Part shown: in pieces, positions 13,291 through 25,900 of the stretch
How the letters are laid out: each line of letters opens with the position of its first letter
Position numbering within the stretch: position 1 is the first letter of the stretch
DNA from: Tragulus kanchil
Taxonomy: Eukaryota > Chordata > Mammalia > Artiodactyla > Tragulidae
Length of the DNA stretch: 64,000 bases
Direction: 5' to 3'
Assembly (NCBI GenBank): GCA_022376925.1
Contig: JAIOJX010000030.1
Location: 175,021,298-175,085,297, forward strand
Translations under genes and position numbers: made by a program
The notes under the pieces: generated by a model
Database searches by the model: none
What the model was told of the DNA's origin: nothing
What the model saw: only the letters and a program-made list of their open reading frames with translations

Positions 13291-14420
13291 AAATTTTTCA
13301 GTGGAGGATGGTAGGTAACAGATGGCAATGGTTTAAACAAGGTGACTCTGAATTGAAAAAGCAGATACAAAGAATAATCATTTGCTAAATCTTAGGAGGC
13401 CTTTCCGGAATACATACCAGAAAGTGCAGAAGCAAATGACTCTAATCACTGAATAACAAATCTTCTTGCAAGTCAGTGGTTTCCAATTCTTGCTTACCAT
13501 GAAACTGAAAGGGTGCCCAATTAATCCACAAATAGATTCTTAAAAAGAAGTTCTCATCGTCAGGTATTGGGTAATTTGGGGCAATACTGCTAAGTTCAAA
13601 GAAGTACAATATCTCTATCCATAAGTATTTATACATAATAACTATAGAAATTCTTTGTATTCCTATTCACTTACTCATGTGAGTGAGGCCACATTTATGA
13701 AAATGAACACTAGAGTGATAACCAATACCGAAACCATCTCATTCTGCAAGAAGTGGCATTCATCCAGACACATGCAATTCACCTGGAGAATAAAAAAATA
13801 AAAACTGTGAGGTAATCAAAGGGAACTTTTTTAACAAAATTTAACCTTTTCAATAATGATATCAAAATAGACATTTATGCAACTTATATAGTAATTGTAA
13901 TCTCAGCTCCGTCTTTAAGAAATTTTTAATACTGCAACCTTGAAGAAAAAAATTTTAATACCTCGATCTTAAAGAAATTTTCTTTAATAGCTCAGTCTTG
14001 AAGAATTTTTAATACTTAGAGCTTTCTGACCACAGAAAATGTGCTAAACTTTCTATTTGGCAAACTATGTATGTTTCTAGCACAGCCTGGGTGCACAACA
14101 ACACTTCACCCTTGATCTTAGCCAACAGGCTGTGAAGCAATACACAGCAAAACTTTAAAGGACTGAAATACGTTAAATCAGTGTAAAGTTCTATGGTGGA
14201 AAAGCAATAAAGAACAACTTGTTTGAATGTACTTTTCTTTTTATGTATTTATTTTTAAAGTTTGGCCATGCAGTGGGGCCTGCGGGACCTTAGTTCCCTG
14301 ACCAGGGATAGAACCTGCATCCCCTGCTGTGGAAGCACAGTCTTAACTCCTGGACTGCCAGGGCAGTTCCCTGAACAAATTTTTCAGTGGAGGATGGTAG
14401 GTAACAGATGGCAATGGTTT

Positions 14421-14959
14421 TTAGATTTGAAGAAACATATTTAAGTGTAACTTTCAGTGTAATTTTATAATGTCCCTCTTTACCTAAAACGATCAGTTTA
14501 AGGTAGCCCAGAGAGATTTTCAAGATCTTGGCTTCCTTTTGTCTTCCTGCTAAGCAGGGGTGAAGCTTTGCAAACAAGCGGGCCGTTTTCTCCAAGAATT
14601 TGACCAGCCTGCCATAGAAGTGGCTCTTAGCCCTGTTCCCCTCAGAGAAGGGCTTCCTCAGTGTACCCCACAATGCAGGAGACCCTTGTCTTGGAAAGGT
14701 GGATACATGCGGAGGGCCAAGCTTTTCCTGGAGGATGTTTCTGTCATGCGGAGGCAGTACAGACCCCAAAATGACCTCACACCCTCCTCACACAACCCCC
14801 CATCCCTAGACACAGAGATTATTCTGAGCTGTGGGGATCGCTTCTGGGGCAGTCTCAGTTCTTACTTCTCCCCGGGATCCCTGTTTAAGGACTGTAGGAC
14901 TGGTCCTGGGTACCTAAATCCAATTTGGCCATGATTATGGGAAACATACACACAGAGCC
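14421..14959. other. Intergenic DNA, no gene seen
   Basis: Contains overlapping open frames of 124 and 159 codons on opposite strands, also copied at 15535-16073. Neither resembles a known protein, and the minus-strand one reads through a SINE. Confidence 0.5.
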
Positions 14960-15150
14960 CCACTTCACACCTAATAATCTACTCAGTCCAGCCTCTGCAT
15001 ATGGACTCCCATTATCATCCCATGTCATGGATGGGAAAACTGAGAACGAGACGGTACAATCTGTGTAACTTGGCCCAAAGCTCATCAGTGGTAGAGCTAG
15101 GGTTTACGTCAAACAGTATGGACCCAGCGTCCTAACCCCACCCCGATGCT
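14960..15150 (+). mobile_element. MIR-like SINE fragment
   Basis: ACTCCCATTATCATCCCATG, GGATGGGAAAACTGAGAACG, TAACTTGGCCCAAAGCTCAT and AGTGGTAGAGCTAGGGTTTA follow MIR order well. Repeated at 16074-16264 by duplication 5. Confidence 0.7.
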
Positions 15151-16982
15151 CTACAGCAGCATCCACACAGGGTACTCCTGCCCACTCGCTCCACGGCTGG
15201 TCAAGGGCTCCAACTCCCAGGACTTGGTGTCTTGGAGAAGTAAGGCGGGGTGGAGGTGGGATCCGTGGCTCTTCAGCTGTCCACTGGCTACGGGCTAATA
15301 CACAGCAAAACTTTAAAGGAAACAACTTGTTTGGAAAATGTTTAACTTTTCTTTTTATGTATTTATTTTTAAAGTTTGGCCATGCAGTGGGGCCTGCGGG
15401 ACCTTAGTTCCCTGACCAGGGATAGAACCTGCATCCCCTGCTGTGGAAGCACAGTCTTAACTCCTGGACTGCCAGGGCAGTTCCCTGAACAAATTTTTCA
15501 GTGGAGGATGGTAGGTAACAGATGGCAATGGTTTTTAGATTTGAAGAAACATATTTAAGTGTAACTTTCAGTGTAATTTTATAATGTCCCTCTTTACCTA
15601 AAACGATCAGTTTAAGGTAGCCCAGAGAGATTTTCAAGATCTTGGCTTCCTTTTGTCTTCCTGCTAAGCAGGGGTGAAGCTTTGCAAACAAGCGGGCCGT
15701 TTTCTCCAAGAATTTGACCAGCCTGCCATAGAAGTGGCTCTTAGCCCTGTTCCCCTCAGAGAAGGGCTTCCTCAGTGTACCCCACAATGCAGGAGACCCT
15801 TGTCTTGGAAAGGTGGATACATGCGGAGGGCCAAGCTTTTCCTGGAGGATGTTTCTGTCATGCGGAGGCAGTACAGACCCCAAAATGACCTCACACCCTC
15901 CTCACACAACCCCCCATCCCTAGACACAGAGATTATTCTGAGCTGTGGGGATCGCTTCTGGGGCAGTCTCAGTTCTTACTTCTCCCCGGGATCCCTGTTT
16001 AAGGACTGTAGGACTGGTCCTGGGTACCTAAATCCAATTTGGCCATGATTATGGGAAACATACACACAGAGCCCCACTTCACACCTAATAATCTACTCAG
16101 TCCAGCCTCTGCATATGGACTCCCATTATCATCCCATGTCATGGATGGGAAAACTGAGAACGAGACGGTACAATCTGTGTAACTTGGCCCAAAGCTCATC
16201 AGTGGTAGAGCTAGGGTTTACGTCAAACAGTATGGACCCAGCGTCCTAACCCCACCCCGATGCTCTACAGCAGCATCCACACAGGGTACTCCTGCCCACT
16301 CGCTCCACGGCTGGTCAAGGGCTCCAACTCCCAGGACTTGGTGTCTTGGAGAAGTAAGGCGGGGTGGAGGTGGGATCCGTGGCTCTTCAGCTGTCCACTG
16401 GCTACGGGGCCTGCCTGGACTTGTCAAGGGGGCTACACACCCACGAGACTTAATTTACATACACTGGAGCGTGTTCTGGTATCAGCAGGTGCTTCCCAGC
16501 TTGAGGCTGCCCTTCACCCTGCGGCAATTCAGTTTTTATGAAGGCCCGTCAAATCTGCAATGACACAGAGCTGGCACAGCAGAATGTCCCAGAGGCCAAA
16601 TCAGCAGCTTCCTTCAAGATACCATCGTGAGTCAGGCAGCAGTAGGCATGGGGGCCACCCCTCCAAAGCCCCTCTGGCTTGTTTCCTCTGGACCACGGAA
16701 TCTCGTCTTAACCTGAAATAGGTTGGGCAAAAGGAAAGGCTCTGCTCAAGATAACACAGAGACCTGCTTCCAGGCTCTAGAGAGATTCGGATAAACGGCA
16801 GCAAGAACTGAGAGTGAGGCAGTGCTGGGGAGAAGGAGGCTGCAGTGAAGGGGGTAAGGACGGAACAAAGGTCATCAAAACCGGCTCTGACCTGTATGTG
16901 AAGGACAGTTAAGTGTCGGCGTGACAGATAAACCGGAGTGGTATTAGTCAGGGCTGAACTATAAAGAAAACAAAATAAAGTT

Positions 16983-16988
16983 TTTATT
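16983..16988 (-). terminator. Duplicate candidate polyadenylation signal
   Basis: Same AATAAA context as 18087-18092, repeated by duplication 6 (offset 1104). If that duplication is an artefact, only one signal exists. Confidence 0.35.
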
Positions 16989-18086
16989 CATCCTGTTTTA
17001 TGTTTCCCTTGATGACTCTGCTCCCGTGTTAGTCCTCTAGCTAATGTGCATATGTGAGTACATAAAGGAGAAACAAAATGACAACTCAAAAAAATCTTTT
17101 AATAAAAATCACTCATAAAAATCCTAATAAATTTCCAAGAGCAAGATACTTCTCAGTACATTTATAAAAGAACATTTGCTCCTTTTACAAAAAGTTCCCT
17201 TTTAATTTAAATACATTTCTTATTTACAGATTAAAGATAAAATATCACCTATAGTTGCAAAGCATATTGCACATTACAGAGAGAAGCATTTGTGTATTTC
17301 CATAGGTTTTCCCAGAGTTTCCAACTCTAGATTTTTTTTTTCCTTTTGTAAAACAGATTTACCTTTCTTGGAATAATAAATAAAAATCAGGTTTCCTGCC
17401 CACTCGCTCCACGGCTGGTCAAGGGCTCCAACTCCCAGGACTTGGTGTCTTGGAGAAGTAAGGCGGGGTGGAGGTGGGATCCGTGGCTCTTCAGCTGTCC
17501 ACTGGCTACGGGGCCTGCCTGGACTTGTCAAGGGGGCTACACACCCACGAGACTTAATTTACATACACTGGAGCGTGTTCTGGTATCAGCAGGTGCTTCC
17601 CAGCTTGAGGCTGCCCTTCACCCTGCGGCAATTCAGTTTTTATGAAGGCCCGTCAAATCTGCAATGACACAGAGCTGGCACAGCAGAATGTCCCAGAGGC
17701 CAAATCAGCAGCTTCCTTCAAGATACCATCGTGAGTCAGGCAGCAGTAGGCATGGGGGCCACCCCTCCAAAGCCCCTCTGGCTTGTTTCCTCTGGACCAC
17801 GGAATCTCGTCTTAACCTGAAATAGGTTGGGCAAAAGGAAAGGCTCTGCTCAAGATAACACAGAGACCTGCTTCCAGGCTCTAGAGAGATTCGGATAAAC
17901 GGCAGCAAGAACTGAGAGTGAGGCAGTGCTGGGGAGAAGGAGGCTGCAGTGAAGGGGGTAAGGACGGAACAAAGGTCATCAAAACCGGCTCTGACCTGTA
18001 TGTGAAGGACAGTTAAGTGTCGGCGTGACAGATAAACCGGAGTGGTATTAGTCAGGGCTGAACTATAAAGAAAACAAAATAAAGTT

Positions 18087-18092
18087 TTTATT
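18087..18092 (-). terminator. Candidate polyadenylation signal for EDEM1
   Basis: AATAAA on the minus strand in the context GGATGAATAAAAACTTT, followed by a T-rich downstream stretch. A duplicate of the signal lies at 16983-16988 in the left copy of duplication 6. Confidence 0.45.
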
Positions 18093-18492
18093 CATCCTGT
18101 TTTATGTTTCCCTTGATGACTCTGCTCCCGTGTTAGTCCTCTAGCTAATGTGCATATGTGAGTACATAAAGGAGAAACAAAATGACAACTCAAAAAAATC
18201 TTTTAATAAAAATCACTCATAAAAATCCTAATAAATTTCCAAGAGCAAGATACTTCTCAGTACATTTATAAAAGAACATTTGCTCCTTTTACAAAAAGTT
18301 CCCTTTTAATTTAAATACATTTCTTATTTACAGATTAAAGATAAAATATCACCTATAGTTGCAAAGCATATTGCACATTACAGAGAGAAGCATTTGTGTA
18401 TTTCCATAGGTTTTCCCAGAGTTTCCAACTCTAGATTTTTTTTTTCCTTTTGTAAAAACAGATTTACCTTTCTTGGAATAATAAATAAAAAT

Positions 18493-19993
18493 GCGGCTTT
18501 TGTTTTGCTATTTAAAACTAAAACAAAATACCTTTAAAAATATTATTTCTCTGCCTCTCAGAAAGGGGGCGGGGGGCGGGTAACAAATCGGGAAGGTCCA
18601 CAGGTACTTAACATTCTCACCAAACTGACATCAGGGGGAATGCAATTCTGAGCCCTGCAAACCTGGGGACACATGGTCCTGCGACCCCTGCTTCTCACTT
18701 TCACAGAAGTCCCTGCCCTGCAGAAACAGGCCCTAGAGGAGGCACAGGAGGCTGGGAATACAGAAGGAAAGAAAGAGCAAGACAGCTTTTCCCTCAAGTC
18801 CCTGCTCAGCCCCCGGAGCTGGGGCTATCATCTAGCCTGACCTTTTAACCAGCATTAAATCTAAAGTGGCAAAGAGAGAAAGCTCTCTGGGAAAAAAGGA
18901 ATGTCTGACACTGTGTCTGCCCCAAGTGGGGGATGACAGTCTGCAACCAAGCTAGGAAAATGGCGAAAGGGGTGTTTTTCTTTGGTGTGGGGTTGGGGGG
19001 GGAACACAGCGGGGAGATGAGGGAGGCATCTAGCCTCAGACTCCGCCACTGCACTGATTCCAGCCAGGCAACTAGAGACTAACTTCTGTCTGCACAAACA
19101 CCTAGAAAACGCCAGAAGTGTGTGCGGACGCTCTGTGATCCACGACAGCCTCAGAACCTGGGGAGGGCAGTCCCACAGACCCAGTCCTGGTAGAAGATCC
19201 GAAAGGCTCTGAACATGGAAGCTGGTTTTCCGCCAAGGCCAGGACAGTTGGAGAGCCAGCAAACACTTCCTTCATCACCTCCTCCTCCAGGAGATGGAAT
19301 CCCTCAGTCACACCTTCTCAGCCCGCGAAGCCTAACCTGGAAATGATTTAGAACTCTGTGGGGATGGATGTAAGGTAGCTTCCCACAAAGGTTTGGCAAA
19401 ACCATGCGCACTGAGTCAGCCAGAGCCGAGTCCGGGCACGAGCTGCACATGGGAATGCAAGGATGGCGCAGGCTCTCAGCTGGTCCAGAGCTGGCAATGT
19501 TTGGAATCAGGCTGCTCCCAGGACAAATCACAAGGCAAGGGATTTTCCCTGACCCTCCTCTCCCCCACCCTCCCCTCCCTGATCTCTCCGGACACAAGAG
19601 GAGGAGGAGGAATAAAAACCCTGCAGGATGTATCACAGCTATTGACATTGTGAGCTTCAAATTTTGAACATGGCTCAAAGAACCTTCTCTGTAACTAGCA
19701 TGAAATGGCATTTTGGCATCTAGTCACTCAACGGCATGGCATCCAACTTCAGAATGGGCAGTTTGGAAGCTCGGCCGGCAACCAGGGCACCCTTGGACTC
19801 ACAACTGGTGCAAGTATTTGCCTGGAAGCCGAGATGGTCTGAGACTTGGTACACAGCTCGTCTCGGGTGAGCGTGTAGCCTGGTCCCTATTCCACAGTGG
19901 GATGGGGATGGGATGCCTGAGCCCTGGGGAGGGGGTCGTGCGGGTGTGATCACACAAAAGCCTGATCACGAAGGGCCCACTGTCTTCCCTGAG
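18493..19993 (-). other. Distal part of probable EDEM1 3-prime UTR
   Basis: Unique sequence with no interspersed repeat recognised; includes a short GGGGGCGGGGGGCGGG block at 18565-18580. Assigned to the UTR only by continuity with the stop codon and the downstream AATAAA. Confidence 0.45.
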
Positions 19994-22164
19994 GTGCCCC
20001 CTTCTCCCACGCGGCTCATTCCTAGTCCCACCTGGATTTACCTGGAGAAAGGGTGCACGGACGCTTGTGCATATGTATTGAAAATGGGATGTTATGGTTT
20101 CATTGAAGCAATGAACACACTGAAAATATATACAATATTCTCAAAGGAAATTTCCTATTCAGTAGATGAGACAATGTCGATACACAGAATGCTTCTGAAA
20201 TGAAGAAAAAATGTAAAACAGAAGCATGTGCCATTTTTTTCCTTTGAAACAATTGGCACAGTAAATGTTTAAAGGCCAGACATTTATTACTGTGACATTC
20301 ATTACCGAAAATCCCTTTTCTAGAAATCTCAAAGAGCTGAGTTATATATCTATTTTAAAAGACAGTAACACTTACATTTTCAAGAAGAACAAAATTCCTC
20401 TCTTTGGTGAGAAATGCAATGGCTTACGTAGCACTCTCTTCTAGCTTTAAAAAGACTAAAATAAAATTGTTTGAAGGGTGCCAGCAGAGATGGGGGTGCC
20501 ACACGACAGGTGAAGCTGGACGCTTTGAAGAGACGGCCAACCCTCTCTGTGGAGATTCATTTCAACCTCCGACGCTACAGGGAGGCCAAGCTCGGGGTTC
20601 AAACCCACCTCTGCTTTCTCTGTGCACTCTGTACAAGTTCAAAGAGACACAGTTCTGTTCTTGCTAAGGAAATAAGGACAACAAAGAAAAAAGGCGCTTT
20701 AGCACAACTTCATTCATGTAGATGCTTGCTTAGAAGAGCAGGCTCAAAGGCAAGGAACCTACCTCCCTGATACACCATCCCATCCTCCCATTCACGGTGG
20801 TCTCACCATGGAGCAACACGAAACAATCCTGTTCAAACCATAGCAGCAACTGTGACATCCGGTGGCCTGAACCAAAGAATATAAGGCACTAATTGAAAGC
20901 TTATACGTGACAGAGAAACGGCTCACGGATGCCAGGAAGCCATCTGATTGTTCCTTTTCTTCCTGGCTTAGCTAATTGGCACTGGACACAGGAAACAAAC
21001 ACAAACCAATCCCAGCCCAATCATGGTCAGAACTGAGAATCCTTGGTTAGTAGGTATTAGACAGATGGAAGCTCAGATGATCACAGACAAAAAAAATCAC
21101 TAGTGTGCCCCTTCTCCCACGCTCATTCCTAGTCCCACCTGGATTTACCGGGAAAATGGGATGTTATGGTTTTTTCATTGAAGCAATGAACACACTGAAA
21201 ATATATACAATATTCTCAAAGGAAATTTCCTATTCAGTAGATGAGACAATGTCGATACACAGAATGCTTCTGAAATGAAGAAAAAATGTAAAACAGAAGC
21301 ATGTGCCATTTTTTTCCTTTGAAACAATTGGCACAGTAAATGTTTAAAGGCCAGACATTTATTACTGTGACATTCATTACCGAAAATCCCTTTTCTAGAA
21401 ATCTCAAAGAGCTGAGTTATATATCTATTTTAAAAGACAGTAACACTTACATTTTCAAGAAGAACAAAATTCCTCTCTTTGGTGAGAAATGCAATGGCTT
21501 ACGTAGCACTCTCTTCTAGCTTTAAAAAGACTAAAATAAAATTGTTTGAAGGGTGCCAGCAGAGATGGGGGTGCCACACGACAGGTGAAGCTGGACGCTT
21601 TGAAGAGACGGCCAACCCTCTCTGTGGAGATTCATTTCAACCTCCGACGCTACAGGGAGGCCAAGCTCGGGGTTCAAACCCACCTCTGCTTTCTCTGTGC
21701 ACTCTGTACAAGTTCAAAGAGACACAGTTCTGTTCTTGCTAAGGAAATAAGGACAACAAAGAAAAAAGGCGCTTTAGCACAACTTCATTCATGTAGATGC
21801 TTGCTTAGAAGAGCAGGCTCAAAGGCAAGGAACCTACCTCCCTGATACACCATCCCATCCTCCCATTCACGGTGGTCTCACCATGGAGCAACACGAAACA
21901 ATCCTGTTCAAACCATAGCAGCAACTGTGACATCCGGTGGCCTGAACCAAAGAATATAAGGCACTAATTGAAAGCTTATACGTGACAGAGAAACGGCTCA
22001 CGGATGCCAGGAAGCCATCTGATTGTTCCTTTTCTTCCTGGCTTAGCTAATTGGCACTGGACACAGGAAACAAACACAAACCAATCCCAGCCCAATCATG
22101 GTCAGAACTGAGAATCCTTGGTTAGTAGGTATTAGACAGATGGAAGCTCAGATGATCACAGACA
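19994..22164 (+). repeat. Tandem duplication 7 (19994-21089 / 21105-22164)
   Basis: Offset 1075 nt inside the probable EDEM1 3-prime UTR. The right copy lacks about 30 nt and a few other bases within its first 75 nt; the remaining kilobase matches. Confidence 0.95.
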
Positions 22165-22850
22165 TCTGTCTCTCCCTAAAAGGCACCCGGTTTTGAAGCA
22201 AGGACCCCACCCGGAAGATCCACCTGTTAAGCTCTTCAGCTGTGACTGGACAACCTAAGAGACTGCTTGTTAGAATCCGGCTCAATTTGTGAGCAAATAA
22301 GCTGTGACGACCACATGGGGCGCAGACACGTAACTGGATTTTTCCCCATGTGACTGACAGCCGTGGGTGGAGACCTGGGCGGGAGCCCAGTGATGCAGAG
22401 CAGATGACAAAATGCAGTAAACAGGGAGGTCGGGGGAGCCGCAGGCCCTGCTACCCAGACATCGATCCACAGTCCTCTGGTGGAGAGGTAGGCAGGCTGC
22501 GGTCACGCGAGTGCGGGGCAGAGGAGGCTTGACGTGACGGATTCCCAGTCAGGAAGCTCTGAGGGTCTAGCCAAGGGCGGCTTGTCCATGGTGCACTTCA
22601 TAAGAAGCCAACTGCTACGTACCTTTCCTCTTAAAGTACATCCTTAAGACAAACAGGGCATTTTATTGAACAGAAGAGGAACACTGAAGTGAGAATCGAC
22701 CAGATGTGTGTGGGGAACTGGAGAGAAACTCCTATACCACCATGGGCGGCCAGACTCCCAGCCTCCTTCACTTTGCACTGGGTCTCGGCCCAGCTGGGGT
22801 TCAGCTGCTTTGGGTCCAGTTGCAGACGAGGCCACAGCGGGGAAAGCAGA

Positions 22851-22940
22851 TCAAATCAAGCCAACCATCCGGTCAATCTGTCGCATGTAGATGCTCTTTA
22901 AGGGCAGGGAGTATCGTCTCTCGTCAGGAACCCGATTGCA
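22851..22940 (-). CDS. EDEM1: EDEM1 exon 12 coding part, copy A
   Basis: 90 nt, residues 625-653 and TGA stop ([20 protein letters not shown], then QIDRMVGLI). Acceptor CCAG. It continues without a break into the probable 3-prime UTR to the left. An identical copy at 23992-24081 belongs to duplication 8. Confidence 0.92.
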   Translation of the reverse strand, partial: CNRVPDERRYSLPLKSIYMRQIDRMVGLI

Positions 22941-25900
22941 CTGGAAAGAAATTAAACGAGGGGCACTGTGAATGAGTTAAAGCCCCGTGTGTTAATCCCT
23001 CAGGAGAGGTGACTGCACGACCCCACCTGGGGCTTCTTATCCTGGCACCGTGGACTCTCTGGGCCTCTTATGTGCTGCAGGATGGTTGGAGCATTCCTGG
23101 GCCTCTCCACCTACATGCCTCCCCGATGCTAACCGAGTTGTGACTACCAATGTCCCCAGACACTGCCCAATGTCTCCGAGGAGCAAAGGCTCTCCACCTC
23201 ATGCCTCCGATCACAGAAACCAAAATCCCAGCCCAATCATGGTCAGAACTGAGAATCCTTGGTTAGTAGGTATTAGACAGATGGAAGCTCAGATGATCAC
23301 AGACATCTGTCTCTCCCTAAAAGGCACCCGGTTTTGAAGCAAGGACCCCACCCGGAAGATCCACCTGTTAAGCTCTTCAGCTGTGACTGGACAACCTAAG
23401 AGACTGCTTGTTAGAATCCGGCTCAATTTGTGAGCAAATAAGCTGTGACGACCACATGGGGCGCAGACACGTAACTGGATTTTTCCCCATGTGACTGACA
23501 GCCGTGGGTGGAGACCTGGGCGGGAGCCCAGTGATGCAGAGCAGATGACAAAATGCAGTAAACAGGGAGGTCGGGGGAGCCGCAGGCCCTGCTACCCAGA
23601 CATCGATCCACAGTCCTCTGGTGGAGAGGTAGGCAGGCTGCGGTCACGCGAGTGCGGGGCAGAGGAGGCTTGACGTGACGGATTCCCAGTCAGGAAGCTC
23701 TGAGGGTCTAGCCAAGGACGGCTTGTCCATGGTGCACTTCATAAGAAGCCAACTGCTACGTACCTTTCCTCTTAAAGTACATCCTTAAGACAAACAGGGC
23801 ATTTTATTGAACAGAAGAGGAACACTGAAGTGAGAATCGACCAGATGTGTGTGGGGAACTGGAGAGAAACTCCTATACCACCATGGGCGGCCAGACTCCC
23901 AGCCTCCTTCACTTTGCACTGGGTCTCGGCCCAGCTGGGGTTCAGCTGCTTTGGGTCCAGTTGCAGACGAGGCCACAGCGGGGAAAGCAGATCAAATCAA
24001 GCCAACCATCCGGTCAATCTGTCGCATGTAGATGCTCTTTAAGGGCAGGGAGTATCGTCTCTCGTCAGGAACCCGATTGCACTGGAAAGAAATTAAACGA
24101 GGGGCACTGTGAATGAGTTAAAGCCCCGTGTGTTAATCCCTCAGGAGAGGTGACTGCACGACCCCACCTGGGGCTTCTTATCCTGGCACCGTGGACTCTC
24201 TGGGCCTCTTATGTGCTGCAGGATGGTTGGAGCATTCCTGGGCCTCTCCACCTACATGCCTCCCCGATGCTAACCCCGAGTTGTGACTACCAATGTCCCC
24301 AGACACTGCCCAATGTCTCCGAGGAGCAAAGGCACCTCCAGTTGAGGACCACTAATGTAATTTAATGTCCTCACTTCACAGATGAAGAAATGGAGTCTCA
24401 AGGAAGCTGAAGGACACGTACTCAGGGACGTCTCTGGCAGTCCAGTGGTTAGGACTCCATGCTTCTGCTGCTGGGGGCAGAGGTTCGATGCCTACTTGGG
24501 GAACTAAGATCCCACATCCCACAAGGCAGGACCCCCCAAAATAGACATACATGCACACAAGTACAGAAGGCTGGGATTAAAACCTACATCCCTGGGTCCT
24601 TAAACTACCCAGAACTGCAAAAAAATGCTTTGGCTCTTTGAAAACGTTGTTTTTCTGAGTTTACATGCTTAAAACTGCTAAGCTCTTTTCTCCTTCTCTC
24701 TCAGAGGGGATGTGAGCTTCAGAACCCAACGTGCTGTGTGGAAACAGATTCCGCACACATTCATGCTCTTCGTCAAAGAAACGCCTTTCCTCTGCTCTGA
24801 CTGGAACTCACTTGTCCAGCTCCCCATCTCTGCAAGATCCAGACAGATGGGTCCTTCAGGTGGTCCCCACTCGCCCTCCCGGCTCATCCCTCCAAGAGCT
24901 CCCCCTCGTCATTCCTGCAGCAACTGAGAGGCCACCTCCTGAGGGAAACCCTCCTTGCTTTCCTGGTGGACAAGTTCCTCCATGCTGCGTGTTCCAATGG
25001 CACTTCACACGGTCTCCTCCTGACGAGCACCAGGTGGGGAGCGGCCTCCTGGCACATAGGCCTGTGTCACCGGTGCCTGGCACAATGGGATCGGGGCCAT
25101 GAGGTGAGCCTCTCCTCCAGTCCCAGTCTATGCTCCACCACATGCTGCCCCCACCATGAGACCAGAACCCCTCCGTGACCCATGCTCCACTCTGTAAAAT
25201 GGGCACGTGGAGGCCCTCCCCTCCCAGGGCTGCTGGGAAAAGCCCACCTACTTGACGGCAGCACACGGAACAGGGCTCGGCACGTGTGAGCTGTACAGAC
25301 ACATGCTGGCTCTGAGGGTTAGTTCTCTCCGCCCTTCTCCTTCCTTCTCAGTTGTGCTATACTCACTAGATCTACACGCCACGGCCTCACGGAAATCTCA
25401 AGGGCTTGGCTCTGCTCGGGCCTGTCAGTTTAGCCCAGAGACTGGCAACAGACTTTCAATGAGATACAGAAGGAAAGTAGCCTGGGATGAAAGGGTGGCC
25501 TGGGGGAGGTGGCAGGACTCTTGGCAACTGAGGCCTCTCCTGAGGAGACAGCTGGCCTACGATGCGCTGTGAGATCGCCAGGCTTGCTCTGTCACCAGAT
25601 GCAGCATCCACATCCAGGCCATCCTACCAGGCTCAAATCAACACAACAACCTGTGACTGCCACGAGGGACTCAAGGATTTGTTTCCAAACCTTCCCCCCT
25701 GCTCTCGGATATAGCACAGGCGTGCCCAGAGAAACCCCCTTTAAATGAAGCAGGATACTTCTTGCACTTTTTTTCTTAAGTTTTTGAGGAAAACAAAGGT
25801 ACTGGCCAAACTGCATGGCATGTGGGACCTCAGTTCCCTGACCAGTGATGAAACAAACGCCCACCCCCTACATGGGAAGAGTAGAGTCTTAACCAGTGGA

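Larger units (their letters stand above)
12248..14420 (+). repeat. Tandem duplication 4 (12248-13334 / 13337-14420)
   Basis: Offset about 1086 nt. The differences seen are small deletions within the first 160 nt of the right copy. Its left copy begins inside the right copy of duplication 3, so 12249-12615 is present three times. Confidence 0.95.
14139..16408 (+). repeat. Tandem duplication 5 (14139-15294 / 15297-16408)
   Basis: Offset 1114 nt over most of its length. The first 60 nt of the right copy are scrambled by a deletion of about 45 nt and extra bases, then identity is nearly perfect. It overlaps duplication 4, giving three copies of 14139-14420. Confidence 0.95.
16290..18492 (+). repeat. 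Tandem duplication 6 (16290-17387 / 17394-18492)
   Basis: Offset 1104 nt. The only difference noticed is one A in a homopolymer near the right end. It overlaps duplication 5 and includes the candidate EDEM1 polyadenylation signal. Confidence 0.95.
18087..22850 (-). other. EDEM1: Probable EDEM1 3-prime UTR
   Basis: Non-coding sequence following the stop codon with no clear SINE or L1 insertion until an AATAAA at 18092-18087. After subtracting the 1075-nt duplicated block (19994-22164) the length is about 3.7 kb, close to the long EDEM1 3-prime UTR I recall in human. The exact end is inferred; other AT-rich hexamers occur nearby. Confidence 0.55.
22083..24333 (+). repeat. Tandem duplication 8 (22083-23190 / 23224-24333)
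   Basis: Offset 1141 nt. Contains EDEM1 exon 12 in both copies. It differs by one G/A change (22577/23718) and a two-base deletion near the right end of the left copy. Confidence 0.95.

Noticed and set aside
14560..16048. Conserved small gene suggested by identical 124-codon and 159-codon frames in two places
   Set aside because: The identity results from duplication 5 rather than conservation; the frames overlap on opposite strands and one passes through a SINE and a splice-less repeat.
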